Shown one piece after another: positions 18,742 through 26,607 of a stretch of DNA of 43,718 nt (positions are counted from its first letter, which is position 1; every line of letters begins with the position of its first letter). The DNA lies in assembly GCA_021791715.1 (NCBI GenBank), contig JAJYWB010000053.1, positions 1 to 43,718 on the forward strand, given 5' to 3'. The stretch comes from Planctomycetota bacterium. Its GTDB lineage: Bacteria > Planctomycetota > Planctomycetia > Isosphaerales > Isosphaeraceae. The notes beneath the pieces are model-generated. The model had not been told where the DNA came from. It worked only from the letters and a program-made list of their open reading frames with translations, and did not search any database. A program made the position numbers and the translations under genes.

Positions 18742-20739
18742 ATGCGCCGTGAATGGATCACTTGGTTCGGGATCATCCTCGCGATCGCCTGCTTTGTCCG
18801 CTTGGCCAAGGCGCGAACCGAGGGGAACGACAAGCCCGCGGGGAATCCCCCCGCGGCGCCCTCCGACGGCTCGACGCCCCCCGACGGTTCGGCGATCGCT
18901 CCGCCTCCGCCGACGCCCGTCGATCCCTCGAATCTCATCCCGCCTAACGAAATCTCGCCTCCTCCGGCGGAAATCAGCCCCCCGAGTCCTCCCCTCGCCG
19001 GAAGCGAGAACGCCGCGACGGGAAACGATGGAAGCACGCTCGCCCCGCTCGCAAAGCCCCTTGATCCGTCGGCTCAAACTCCCCCCGAAGACGATCCGCG
19101 GACCGGCTCGCGAAGCGACACGAAAAGTGCGATTCGTTCCCAAACGCCGCCGATCGATCCCGACTTGAAACGCGTTGAGAATCCCCCTCCGCCGCTTTCG
19201 CCTGCGGCGGGATTGATCGATCGTTCACGCCCGACCGCTTCGCCGGCCTCAACCTCTGCGGATCCAGAGGTCGCCGAATCCGCGACGCTCACGGGAGAAA
19301 AGCTCCCCGAAGGCAAGCAGGATGTCGGCGTAACCGTCGACGTCGTCTCGCCGAGCGTCGTCAACCTGAACCAAACGACGACCCTCAAGGTCGTCGTCCG
19401 CAACCGAGGCGAAAGCGACGCGATGGGTGTCGTCGTCCGCGACGAACTGCCGCAAGGGCTCGAATTTCTTGACAGTCAACCCTCCGCCCGACCGGCCGGA
19501 AGAACTCTCGTTTGGCGTCTTGGTACGCTCGCGGTCGGCGCCGAAAAAGTGATCCTGGTGAAAGTGAAACCCGTTCAGGTTGGCGTTTTCGATCACTCCG
19601 CAACCGTCACGATCGTTTCGGGATGTCGTTCGAGAACTCTCGTACAAGAGCCGAAACTCAAGGTCGAGCAAACCGTCTCGGCGACGAAGATCCTCAAGGG
19701 AGGTCAGATCGTCATTCAAGTTTCCGTTTCCAATCCGGGAACGGGACCGGCGCGGAACGTCTCGGTCGTCGCCAAGCTTTCGGCGGGGCTCAAGCACGAT
19801 CAAGGTTCCGAGCTGAAACAAACGATTCCGGTCGTCAAAGCCGGCGAACGAGTGAAACTTGATCCTTTATATGTAAACGCCTCGCGCGACGGCGAACAAT
19901 CGTGCGAGGTCGTCGCGACGAGTTCGGACGTCGTCTCGATCGCTCCCGAGGCTCGCAGCGTTCAACCCGTGACGGTTGTCGCGCCTCGTTTGGCGCTCAA
20001 TTTAACGGGGCCGGCGACGCGATTCACCGATACGACCGCGGTTTATCGGATCGTCGTAGCGAACCCCGGGACGGCGCTCGCGCGTAACATCAAAGTCTAT
20101 GCGAATTTACCTTCGGGCGGTCGCGTGATCCAGCCCGGAGGCGCTCAATACGATCGCTACGATCGGCGTTTATTCTGGTCGATTCCTCAGCTTGATCCCG
20201 GTCAATCGCTCAATTTCTCGTTCCAGGTTCGGCTCGAGGGGGTGCAGCTTTATCAGGTCGCGGTTGAAACCAAAGGCGACGGTTCGCTTCATGACAAGGC
20301 GACGATCGACACCGACGTGAAAGGGATCGCCGACGTCGATTTCCAGGTGAAGGATCCGCTTCGCGTCGTCGACGTGGGGGATTATGTGACATATGAGATC
20401 CGAATTCGGAACAACGGCACGCGCGAGGCGACGCACCTATTGGTGAACGCCAAGCTTTCCGAGAATTTCACCCAGGATGTGAGAGACATCGAGACCGCGG
20501 GGACTGAGAAGAATGCGATGATCAAGCCCGACGAGCGTTTGATCCGTTTTCCCGAGATCGCTCGGCTGGCGCCCGGCGACGGCGAGATCACGCTGTTTAT
20601 CAAGGCGAAAACCGTTCAGCCTGGTATTGCAACATGTGAAATTTTGTTGATGCATGACGATTTGGACAAGCGACAGCTTTCCAAGACCGCGGCGACGCGC
20701 GTTTTGGAGCGCGGCGTGGCGCGTTCGGGACGTGAATAA
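18742..20739 (+). CDS. Exported DUF11/CARDB-repeat protein
   Basis: 665 residues with GGAGGGGAG 6 to 14 bases before the ATG. An N-terminal membrane or signal helix (WITWFGIILAIACFVRLA) is followed by about 150 residues rich in Pro, Ala and Ser. At least four immunoglobulin-like DUF11/CARDB repeats follow from about residue 195: VDVVSPSVVNLNQTTTLKV, QTVSATKILKGGQIVIQVSV, LALNLTGPATRFTDTTAVYR and DPLRVVDVGDYVTYEIRIRN, each with an (N/R)(P/N)G(T/E)xxA motif. Such proteins are anchored outside the membrane and are very common in planctomycetes, often as envelope or adhesion proteins. No catalytic motif is seen. The gene is alone. Just after it begin the remains of mobile elements. Confidence 0.85.
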   Translation: MRREWITWFGIILAIACFVRLAKARTEGNDKPAGNPPAAPSDGSTPPDGSAIAPPPPTPVDPSNLIPPNEISPPPAEISPPSPPLAGSENAATGNDGSTLAPLAKPLDPSAQTPPEDDPRTGSRSDTKSAIRSQTPPIDPDLKRVENPPPPLSPAAGLIDRSRPTASPASTSADPEVAESATLTGEKLPEGKQDVGVTVDVVSPSVVNLNQTTTLKVVVRNRGESDAMGVVVRDELPQGLEFLDSQPSARPAGRTLVWRLGTLAVGAEKVILVKVKPVQVGVFDHSATVTIVSGCRSRTLVQEPKLKVEQTVSATKILKGGQIVIQVSVSNPGTGPARNVSVVAKLSAGLKHDQGSELKQTIPVVKAGERVKLDPLYVNASRDGEQSCEVVATSSDVVSIAPEARSVQPVTVVAPRLALNLTGPATRFTDTTAVYRIVVANPGTALARNIKVYANLPSGGRVIQPGGAQYDRYDRRLFWSIPQLDPGQSLNFSFQVRLEGVQLYQVAVETKGDGSLHDKATIDTDVKGIADVDFQVKDPLRVVDVGDYVTYEIRIRNNGTREATHLLVNAKLSENFTQDVRDIETAGTEKNAMIKPDERLIRFPEIARLAPGDGEITLFIKAKTVQPGIATCEILLMHDDLDKRQLSKTAATRVLERGVARSGRE

Positions 20740-21124
20740 CGGCGTCGGCGCCGAATCGCATAAGCCGGGACTGTTCCACTTATTTTCCACTCGCAAATCA
20801 ACCGGCGTGTCTTTTCGTGTCGTTTTTCGGTAAGTGCACGCATTGTTTCGCCGCGTGGATTCGGCTTGCCCACCGGGGATCGGCCGAGGCCGAAAACGGC
20901 TCGACGTAAAGCCCTTGTTAGACCCCTCAAAACGGCAACGCATAAACCAAAACCTTGCCCACTATTTGCCCACCGGAGAACGGCCGACGTGTCTTTTCGT
21001 GTCGTTTTTTGTCGAGTGCATGCATTATTCCGGCGCGTGAAATCGGCCCGATTCGCTCGCCGTAAGTCTTGATTCTGTCTAGTTTTGGGGGATTTTGTCG
21101 CGACGTGTCAGGGGAAGTGATGAA
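20740..21124. mobile_element. Remains of two older element ends at the tRNA-Arg site
   Basis: Two stacked copies of the right-end sequence of the present element lie outside its left att. Relic 1 (20956-21124) matches 31892-32060 without gaps. It has a half-site pair TGCCCAC-TATT-TGCCCAC at 20956-20973, where the present element has TGGCGAC-TATT-TGGCGAC. Relic 2 (about 20773-20866) has GTTCCAC-TTAT-TTTCCAC at 20773-20790, then GTGTCTTTTCGTGTCGTTTT at 20807 followed by a diverged TGCACGCATTGTTTCGCCGC. In all three copies the half-sites are spaced 11 bp and GTGTCTTTTC starts 22-23 bp after the second half-site. I interpret them as ends left by earlier insertions. No gene is seen here. Confidence 0.7.
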
Positions 21125-21169
21125 TACACCCGACAGGACTTGAACCTGTAACCCTCAGTTCCGAAGACT
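21125..21169 (-). repeat. Left attachment site: duplicated 3' end of tRNA-Arg
   Basis: 45 bases identical to the 3' half of the tRNA-Arg gene (anticodon 3' part, variable loop, T-arm and acceptor strand). Identity ends abruptly at 21170, where the tRNA would continue into its anticodon loop, so this copy cannot be a tRNA gene. Confidence 0.92.
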
Positions 21170-21262
21170 ATGGAACACCGTTCGTCGTTCGCCAAAAAAC
21201 ACTGAAAAACTGCTTGTTTTTCGCGTATTACATCGTTTTGATCAGGATTAGTGCATTAATTG

Positions 21263-21280
21263 TGGCGACTATTTGGCGAC
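21263..21280 (+). promoter_or_regulatory. Candidate arm-type recombinase site, left end
   Basis: TGGCGAC-TATT-TGGCGAC, two 7-bp half-sites 11 bp apart and so on the same helix face. The same pair occurs at 31598-31615 and 31892-31909, and a single half-site at 31804-31810. Positions near both ends of the element suggest binding by the integrase or an excision factor. Confidence 0.55.
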
Positions 21281-21401
21281 CGCAAAAGGGTTACAGTTGT
21301 CGAAGACGCCCCTCCGCGACGATGACGACCGTTGACGCGAGTTGACATGATTCGACGTCGAACCGAAGCCCGCGGGGAGGGGGATCGGACGAATCCGCCT
21401 C

Positions 21402-21555
21402 ACATCAACTTATGGCGTGTCCACGTTGTCCATGAATCTTGACGTCCTAGGCGTGACGGACAAACGGACAAACGGACAAACGCGATTTGATACCGAATGA
21501 CGCGAGATGACGCGAGATGACGACCCGACCGATCGACCCGATTCCGCTCGCCCCT
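21402..21555 (+). promoter_or_regulatory. Paired leader, copy 1: palindrome and 10-bp iterons
   Basis: Collinear with 28184-28336 at an offset of 6781-6783. Shared parts are CATCAAC, TATG, a central CCTAGG (21446-21451), AAACGCGATTTGA, three decamers AATGACGCGA/GATGACGCGA/GATGACGACC (21496-21525) and CGACCGATCGACCCG with TTCCGCTCGCC. Around CCTAGG lie inverted arms made here of TGTCC/TTGTCC on the left and three tandem GGACAAAC octamers on the right. It precedes the gene at 21649. Role unknown: operator, replication origin iterons or both. Confidence 0.65.
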
Positions 21556-21648
21556 GATCGACTCTCGCCGCGAAGCCGACGAATCGATCGACCTCGAACG
21601 TCGCGATTATGCCTCGCCGCCGTACAATGAACGGGGATGGATGACGCC

Positions 21649-22110
21649 ATGTCGATGCTCACCTCGAAAGACATCCGCTCGCTTCGACGCCGCTACGCCG
21701 CGGTTCCCGAGGCGATCGCGTGGATCGACGCTCAAACGCCCTCAATCGAACCGAGACGCCCCGCCGGGACCGGAGCGATTCGCCGAGGCCGAGGGGGGAT
21801 AGGCCGCCGCGTATCGCTTGAAGCCGCCGCGATCGAACTGGCTCGACAAGCCCGCGACGACGCCCGCTCGATCGTATCGACCGCGGCGAAGCCCGCCCCC
21901 GTCCGCACGGTCGACGCCAAGCCCGCGGCGAAGCCCCTGGAAACGACCGAGGAGAAGCCCGACGCCAAGCCCGCGGCGAAGCGTCGAACCCGCAAATCCG
22001 CGAAACGTCGACGCCGTAAGGCCGCCGCGACGCGACCCCTCACACCCGGCGAACTCGCCCTCGCCGAGCTTCGATCCCGCCGCGGAAAACACGCCGCGAC
22101 CTTAAGTTAG
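21649..22110 (+). CDS. Hypothetical protein with histone-like basic tail
   Basis: 153 residues from ATG 21649 (GGGGATGG about 8 bases upstream; an ATG at 21637 abuts that site). The N-terminus is a short helical region (LTSKDIRSLRRRYAAVPEAIAWID). The C-terminal half is made of Ala, Lys, Pro and Arg, with KPAAKPLE, KPDAKPAAKRRTRKSAKRRR and RRKAAATRPL, resembling histone H1-like bacterial tails. A DNA-binding or nucleoid role is likely but inferred. It is the first gene of the element and follows the iteron leader. No enzyme motif is seen. Confidence 0.65.
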   Translation: MSMLTSKDIRSLRRRYAAVPEAIAWIDAQTPSIEPRRPAGTGAIRRGRGGIGRRVSLEAAAIELARQARDDARSIVSTAAKPAPVRTVDAKPAAKPLETTEEKPDAKPAAKRRTRKSAKRRRRKAAATRPLTPGELALAELRSRRGKHAATLS

Positions 22111-22280
22111 GCTCGACATATCGGCATTGCTATTTCTATCCGATGCTCGCGGCGGAAAGTCGCCAACCGATCGCTCGCATTCGCATTCCTATTTTTATCC
22201 GGTCTTCGCGGCAAAAAGTCGCCGCCGAGCGAAAGCCTCGAGACGATCCGCCGCGATTCAACGCTTGGCGATCGGCCTGA

Positions 22281-22484
22281 TCACATTTCAGGGGGAGCCG
22301 AATGACCGCGTTTCTCCGCCCATTCCGCGACCGCCTGCCTGATGATTCGAGTCACCGGGATAAGCGTTCGAGACGATAAATCGGATATCCAAGCGTGGTA
22401 TTCTGGCGAACCTTTCATGTTGATGATCGGGATCGCCCGTGAAGCTTGTTTCTCGACTTTCGCGTTCGTCTTTCGCTTCGCCAT
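22281..22484 (-). CDS. Small ribbon-helix-helix-like protein
   Basis: 67 residues with AAGGG about 8 bases before the ATG. A basic N-terminus is followed by AIPIINMKGSPEYHAWISDL and a helix pair ending SRTLIPVTRIIRQAVAEWAEKRG, the pattern of one strand and two helices typical of RHH/CopG-like regulators. It is the only minus-strand gene in the element, so it may act as a repressor controlling the divergent genes at 22719 onward. No toxin partner is next to it. The fold is inferred from pattern only. Confidence 0.6.
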   Translation of the reverse strand: MAKRKTNAKVEKQASRAIPIINMKGSPEYHAWISDLSSRTLIPVTRIIRQAVAEWAEKRGHSAPPEM

Positions 22485-22658
22485 GTAATCGCCCTTGAAA
22501 TGCGTATGGGGATATTGCGTAACACTACCTAATCCTACACCTTGATTCCGTGGTAGGCAACGTTAGCCAAAAATAATCCTGAATAACTCTTGACTATCGG
22601 GATAGTACGGGATATCATCTAATTGTCGGGGATGAACGTCATCCTCGAAAACAAAAAT

Positions 22659-22689
22659 GGCCGCCGGATGCTGATAACACCCGACGGCC
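22659..22689. other. Intergenic hairpin with ATAACA loop
   Basis: GGCCG-C-CGG pairs with CCG-A-CGGCC (one mismatch) around a 13-base loop containing GATAACA. It lies 30 bp before the start of the next gene. Confidence 0.55.
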
Positions 22690-22718
22690 GAGGCAAGGTT
22701 TACAAAGGAAACCAAGCC

Positions 22719-23033
22719 ATGATCACGATGACCGCCCGCCGCGTTTCTCGCAAGCCCTCGACGCCGATTCACTTCGACGCCTACGGCAACCCGCTCCGCC
22801 GCGTGGACGTTTCCGACGCCGATCGGGCCGAGGCCGCGGTTCTCTTGAACCCCGACGCCGTTTCGCCCGCCCGCTCGACCGCGAACGTCAAGCCGAGCGT
22901 CAAGGCCGCCCGCAAGCCGATCTTCGAGTATCGACGCATCACCGATGAGCTTTATTCACCGACCGAGAACCCTTGGGGATATAAAGACGAGCTTGCTTAT
23001 GTCGGATGGACCGAGGCCGCGACCGTTGATTGA
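22719..23033 (+). CDS. Hypothetical protein of the element
   Basis: 104 residues from ATG 22719, chosen because AAAGGA lies 9 bases upstream; earlier starts would include the hairpin at 22659-22689. The sequence contains PSTPIHFDAYGNPLRRVDVSDAD, a linker, then IFEYRRITDELYSPTENPWG and KDELAYVGWTEA. I recognise no family. It is followed by two more small genes in the same direction, each separated by a GC-rich hairpin. Confidence 0.6.
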   Translation: MITMTARRVSRKPSTPIHFDAYGNPLRRVDVSDADRAEAAVLLNPDAVSPARSTANVKPSVKAARKPIFEYRRITDELYSPTENPWGYKDELAYVGWTEAATVD

Positions 23034-23046
23034 TGTCCGACGCCGC

Positions 23047-23070
23047 GGGCCGGGGACCGCAACCCGGCCC
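23047..23070. other. Intergenic hairpin, perfect 8-bp stem
   Basis: GGGCCGGG (23047-23054) and CCCGGCCC (23063-23070) with an 8-base loop, directly after a stop codon. No T-run follows. Confidence 0.65.
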
Positions 23071-23090
23071 GTCTTCATGGAGACACGCCG

Positions 23091-23261
23091 ATGACCGCTC
23101 AATCAACGAAGACTCGAAAGAAACGGACGAACAACGGTCGACCCGACGATTCGCCGCCGACTTCTCAAGCCTCGCTCGCCGACATCGCGTTATCGCTCCG
23201 CGAGCTTGTCGACGCGATTCGAGCCCTCGAACACGCCGTCGTCAATCTTCGAGACGAATGA
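23091..23261 (+). CDS. Small hypothetical protein, 56 residues
   Basis: ATG 23091 with GGAG 8 bases upstream, ending TGA at 23259-23261. A basic, low-complexity N-terminus (TKTRKKRTNNGRPDDSPP) is followed by one amphipathic helix, SLADIALSLRELVDAIRALE then HAVVNLRDE, with heptad-like leucine and valine spacing. It could be a small coiled-coil oligomeriser. It is bounded by hairpins on both sides, like its neighbours. Confidence 0.55.
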   Translation: MTAQSTKTRKKRTNNGRPDDSPPTSQASLADIALSLRELVDAIRALEHAVVNLRDE

Positions 23262-23320
23262 CCGCCCGCCGCGACCGTGGACGCACCGCGGGCCGCGGGG
23301 GAAGTACAACGACGCAACCG

Positions 23321-23340
23321 CCCCCGCCGCGTGGCGGGGG
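23321..23340. other. Intergenic hairpin, perfect 8-bp stem
   Basis: CCCCCGCC-GCGT-GGCGGGGG between two small genes. No T-run follows. Confidence 0.65.
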
Positions 23341-23376
23341 ATTCTCAACGACGCTTCCGAATGAAGGGACATGATC

Positions 23377-23673
23377 ATGCTCGACCGTGACGCAATCGCT
23401 CGCTTGTTGCCCGAGTTTCACCGCGCCCGCCTCGCCGTCGACCGCGAGTGGACCAAACACGCGACGCTCGAAGCCCTGCTCGCCGATCAAGAGGCCGCCG
23501 CGAACGCCGCGACGAACCGCTTTGCCGAGCTTCGCGACAAGATCGTCGCCGTGACCGGCGCACGCGCCCTCATGTATAAAGTCGAGAGTCAGCATTACGC
23601 CTTGATGCCCGACGACCTGGACTCACACGTCGGACCGATCGAGATCGACGCCGACGTCTTTGTTATTCCTTGA
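23377..23673 (+). CDS. Hypothetical coiled-coil-like protein
   Basis: 98 residues from ATG 23377 (AAGGGA about 7 bases upstream; an ATG at 23371 is too close to it). A long N-terminal helix (ARLLPEFHRARLAVDREWTK, LEALLADQEAAANAATNRFA) is followed by a short beta-rich end (SHVGPIEIDADVFVIP). No family is recognised. It is the last small gene before the recombinase. Confidence 0.6.
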   Translation: MLDRDAIARLLPEFHRARLAVDREWTKHATLEALLADQEAAANAATNRFAELRDKIVAVTGARALMYKVESQHYALMPDDLDSHVGPIEIDADVFVIP

Positions 23674-23685
23674 CGTCGCCGCGAA

Positions 23686-23712
23686 CCCCGCCCCGGATCG
23701 ACCGCGGCGGGG
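23686..23712. other. Intergenic hairpin, 7-bp stem
   Basis: CCCCGCC (23686-23692) pairs with GGCGGGG (23706-23712). It lies just after the stop of the previous gene. Confidence 0.55.
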
Positions 23713-23821
23713 ATTCTCTTGACCGTCTTGGTTCCCATAGCGTTATGCTATCGGAATGAAGAGTGAAATTGTTTTCACAAAGTTTCTTTTAACAGACATA
23801 AAGTGTGAAGGGACATGTATC

Positions 23822-24730
23822 ATGCTGTCGGATAACAGACCGATTCGTATCGTCGCCGCTTTCTTGTCGGGGGGACGCAAGCCGACGACGATCGAAGCGT
23901 ACACGTGCGACCTCGAAGACTTCCGAACGTTCGTCAAGGCCGCCGACGTCGAATCGGCCGCGTGGACGCTGCTCGACCTTGAACCCGGCCCGGCGAACGC
24001 CCTGGCGCTCAAATACAAAGACGACTTGATCGGCCGAGGGTTGGCGCCCAAGACCGTCAATCGTCGCGTCGGGACGCTCAAGGCGCTTGTGAGGACCGCC
24101 AAGACTTTGGGACTGGTGAACTCGACGCTCGAAATCAAAGGGATGGAAGCCCCCGTTCTCCGCGATTGCCGCGGGCCGGGGACCGACGGCTTCCGAGCGA
24201 TGCTCGCCGCGATCGCGAACCGATCCGACGCCAAGGGAACCCGCGATCGAGCGATCTTGCGAATGCTGTTCGACCTCGCCTTACGCCGCGGGGAGCTTGT
24301 CTCGCTCGACGTCGCCGACGTCGACGCCGCCCGCGGGACGATCCGCATACTTGGGAAGGGACGATCGAGCAAGGAAACACTCTCGCTTCCCGATCCCACC
24401 AAGGCCGCGTTGAAAGCTTGGCTCGAAGCCCGCGGGACGCGACCGGGACCGCTGTTCGTCTCGCTCGGCAAGCACGGAACCCCCGGCAAGCGTCTTACCG
24501 GCCGAGGATGCTTCGCCGTCGTTCGAGAGATCGGACGCTTGGCGGGGATCGTCGTTCGACCGCACGGCTTGCGACACGCCGCGATCACGCGAGCTTTGGA
24601 CGCGACGCACGGGGATCTTCGCGCCGTGGCGAAGTTCAGCCGACACCGCGACATTCGAATCCTGACGGTTTACGACGACGCTCGCCGCGACGTCGCCGGG
24701 GAAATATCGAAGCTTGTCGCGGGGGATTGA
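23822..24730 (+). CDS. XerC/D-like tyrosine recombinase
   Basis: 302 residues from ATG 23822, with AAGGGA 8 bases upstream; the frame is open further back but without a ribosome site. An N-terminal SAM-like core-binding domain (about 5-110; TTIEAYTCDLEDF, PKTVNRRVGTLKALV) is followed by the catalytic domain. Catalytic residues are all visible: Arg155 (LALRRGEL), Lys179 (ILGKGRS), His248 and Arg251 (HGLRHAAIT), His275 (SRHRD) and Tyr284 (LTVYDD). It is short and lacks the arm-binding N-terminal domain of typical phage integrases. Because another integrase sits beside the tRNA, this one may resolve dimers, act on an internal site, or belong to a nested element. Confidence 0.88.
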   Translation: MLSDNRPIRIVAAFLSGGRKPTTIEAYTCDLEDFRTFVKAADVESAAWTLLDLEPGPANALALKYKDDLIGRGLAPKTVNRRVGTLKALVRTAKTLGLVNSTLEIKGMEAPVLRDCRGPGTDGFRAMLAAIANRSDAKGTRDRAILRMLFDLALRRGELVSLDVADVDAARGTIRILGKGRSSKETLSLPDPTKAALKAWLEARGTRPGPLFVSLGKHGTPGKRLTGRGCFAVVREIGRLAGIVVRPHGLRHAAITRALDATHGDLRAVAKFSRHRDIRILTVYDDARRDVAGEISKLVAGD

Positions 24731-24870
24731 TTCCGGGGAACCAAGGGGATAAACTGTTCATCGGTTTGCGGGGATGTTGCAACATCCTCCGCTTCGCGAT
24801 CGATCCGATGGATGCTCACCGCGTTTCCGAGCGATGTCGGATCGGTCGGCCGATTCAAGGAAACGCGAAC

Positions 24871-25899
24871 ATGTCTTGGCTTTACTATTTAGATAACATC
24901 GAAGTTGTCGTCCCTTATAGAAATGCTTATGATTCTGGATCATGCATCAAGAGACGATTCAACCCGTCACAATGCGACATATTCGAACTCGACGAGAGGG
25001 TAGATCTTCTCGAAACGGTTGAATATGGTAAACCGCTTACTATTGAGGACTGGCTCTCGACTGAATCAATTCCTGGAAACGAGCCTACACCTATTGTCTT
25101 CAATATTTATTCCAAGACGGTTCTATACAAAACGGATGAGGGAATCTGGATAAAGGCGGTTTACCGCGACCGAGATAGGGAACCCTTCGCTGAACGGATT
25201 GATTCGCGTGAGGCGGTTCTAGAGATTATCGCCCACGGACACAATATACCACGCGAGCTTTTGGGATCGATTGATAAAGAGTGGATTCTAGGATTCCTGA
25301 ATGAGGATATGCGTCCGTCACAATTCCAGTCAATTATCCGATCAGAACGCAAGTATGATGAACTCATTTTTACTGAACAGAGACTTTGTCGTCGTTTTTA
25401 TCACATTCACTCTTTTATTAAAGCATTAACGAACGGCGCAGAGCCTGATTATGAGTTTCCAAAGAGATTGATTGAGAAGCAATACCGCTGGAGGCGGATT
25501 CAGGTATCGTACAATCCGCCGATCGCCATTCAGCCAATTATGTCTCCAACCGATATAACCAATATCGACACCGAAGATCCGATTTCGAGATCGATCGACG
25601 CCCCATCTGCGCCCGCTGACTCGACAGAGACGCCGACCGATCCCGTTATTCCTATCAAAAAAAGCGCACCGTCCAAAGAAGAGATGGAAGCTTTTAATCT
25701 TTATATGATTCAATCATGGAAACAAAAAGACATCGCCGAGCATCAAGGTGTTAACCAAGCAACCGTTTCGAGACGAATCAGAAAGGTAAAATCGCAATTA
25801 GGAAGTCGATCCGCAGATGAATCACACGAATTCCGTCCAAAGATGATTTCGGTCGATCCTTCAAAGATTGATACTCACTCTCGACGAGCTTGGTTTTAA
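24871..25899 (+). CDS. AT-rich cargo protein with C-terminal helix-turn-helix
   Basis: 342 residues from ATG 24871, with AAGGAAA 9 bases upstream. Base composition is clearly lower in GC than the rest of the element. The first 230 residues (SWLYYLDNIEVVVPYRNAY, WIKAVYRDRDREPFAERID, GSIDKEWILGFLNEDMRPSQ) match nothing I recognise. A Pro/Ser/Thr linker (about 240-275) leads to a resolvase or sigma-region-4-like HTH: SWKQKDIAEHQGVNQATVSRR (split as SWKQKDIAEHQ and GVNQATVSRR). A strong terminator follows at once. Own ribosome site, foreign composition and own terminator make it look like a moron-type cargo gene. Function is unknown; regulatory or defence roles are both possible. Confidence 0.7.
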   Translation: MSWLYYLDNIEVVVPYRNAYDSGSCIKRRFNPSQCDIFELDERVDLLETVEYGKPLTIEDWLSTESIPGNEPTPIVFNIYSKTVLYKTDEGIWIKAVYRDRDREPFAERIDSREAVLEIIAHGHNIPRELLGSIDKEWILGFLNEDMRPSQFQSIIRSERKYDELIFTEQRLCRRFYHIHSFIKALTNGAEPDYEFPKRLIEKQYRWRRIQVSYNPPIAIQPIMSPTDITNIDTEDPISRSIDAPSAPADSTETPTDPVIPIKKSAPSKEEMEAFNLYMIQSWKQKDIAEHQGVNQATVSRRIRKVKSQLGSRSADESHEFRPKMISVDPSKIDTHSRRAWF

Positions 25900-25919
25900 T
25901 CAACAATCCAAACTGAAAG

Positions 25920-25965
25920 ACCATGCATAATCTCGAAAATTATGCGTGGTTTTTTTTTGTTTTTT
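25920..25965 (+). terminator. Strong Rho-independent terminator
   Basis: ACCATGCATAAT (25920-25931) pairs with ATTATGCGTGGT (25939-25950), 12 bp with one G-U, loop CTCGAAA, then TTTTTTTTGTTTTTT. It closes the transcript of the AT-rich cargo gene. Confidence 0.9.
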
Positions 25966-25992
25966 GCCTATTTTTTGGCTTCGATATTGGAA

Positions 25993-26015
25993 TTATGCAC
26001 TACGCATACGCATAA
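25993..26015. promoter_or_regulatory. Candidate operator before the HTH gene trio
   Basis: TTATGC (25993-25998) and GCATAA (26010-26015) form a spaced inverted repeat, with an additional GCATA between them. It lies 50 bp before the first small HTH gene. A promoter is expected here, but I cannot fix its boxes. Confidence 0.35.
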
Positions 26016-26065
26016 CGCTCGCCCCTTGGTTGTAGGGATCGCGAACCCAAACCAAGGAGCATGAC

Positions 26066-26266
26066 ATGTTATCCGTCCGAACCGAAGACCTGCTTACCGC
26101 CGGAGAGCTGGCGAACCGCCTAAAGGTTCAGCCATCGACCGTCCTGAATTGGGCACGGCGCGGAGTCATCCCCAAAAAAAGGCTTTCCCACAAGGTTCAT
26201 CGGTTCAGTCTTCGCGACGTCGTGAACGCTCTAGAGCAGCGAAACGGAAGGGGGGACGGCAAATGA
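26066..26266 (+). CDS. Excisionase/MerR-like small HTH protein 1
   Basis: 66 residues with AAGGAG 8 bases before the ATG. It reads LLTAGELANRLKVQPSTVLN, then WARRGVIPKKRLSHKVHRFS and LRDVVNALEQ: the winged HTH of excisionases and AlpA-like regulators (helix-turn-helix, wing with basic residues, terminal helix). Its TGA overlaps the ATG of the next gene (ATGA at 26263-26266). The likely role is directionality of recombination or regulation of the replication genes. Confidence 0.8.
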   Translation: MLSVRTEDLLTAGELANRLKVQPSTVLNWARRGVIPKKRLSHKVHRFSLRDVVNALEQRNGRGDGK

Positions 26267-26607
26267 CGCCACTCCGCGCCCACAACCCCGAGGATGATAC
26301 AGACCTGATTCCGATCGACGCCGAGCCGCAAGCCGCCCGAGCCGACGATTCGGCCGAGGCCGCTCCGCGGCGATACGCCCGTCCGAACCGCCCCGCGGCG
26401 CCCGAGACGCTCACCATCCCGCTCGCCGGCGTGGCGTCGATGCTTGGCGTAAGCGCTCGAACACTGGAACGCATGATCGCCCTAGGGGACTTCCCGAAGC
26501 CGATCCGCGTCGGAAAGCAACGCATGTACCGCCGTTCATCGGTCGAGCGCTGGCTCACTGAAGCCGAGGCCGACGCCGAACGCTCGCCGCGGGCACGTCG
26601 CCGATGA
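26263..26607 (+). CDS. AlpA/HTH_17-like small protein 2
   Basis: 114 residues starting in the ATGA overlap with gene 1. A disordered acidic and Arg/Ala N-terminus of about 45 residues precedes an HTH_17-type domain: IPLAGVASMLGVSARTLERM, IALGDFPKPIRVGKQRMYRR and SSVERWLTEAEAD. That is the AlpA pattern, with FPxPxRxGxxxxYR-like wing residues. It ends in a second ATGA overlap. Confidence 0.8.
   Translation: MTPLRAHNPEDDTDLIPIDAEPQAARADDSAEAAPRRYARPNRPAAPETLTIPLAGVASMLGVSARTLERMIALGDFPKPIRVGKQRMYRRSSVERWLTEAEADAERSPRARRR

Noticed and set aside
21125..21169. Second tRNA gene
   Set aside because: Only the 3' 45 bases are present; anticodon loop, D-arm and 5' acceptor strand are missing.
22281..23033. 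Toxin-antitoxin module formed by the RHH-like gene and its neighbour
   Set aside because: The neighbouring gene is divergent, larger than usual toxins and has no recognisable toxin motif.
24166..24870. N-terminal extension of the AT-rich cargo gene
   Set aside because: The frame there is an out-of-phase reading of the recombinase gene; the real start with AAGGAAA is at 24871.
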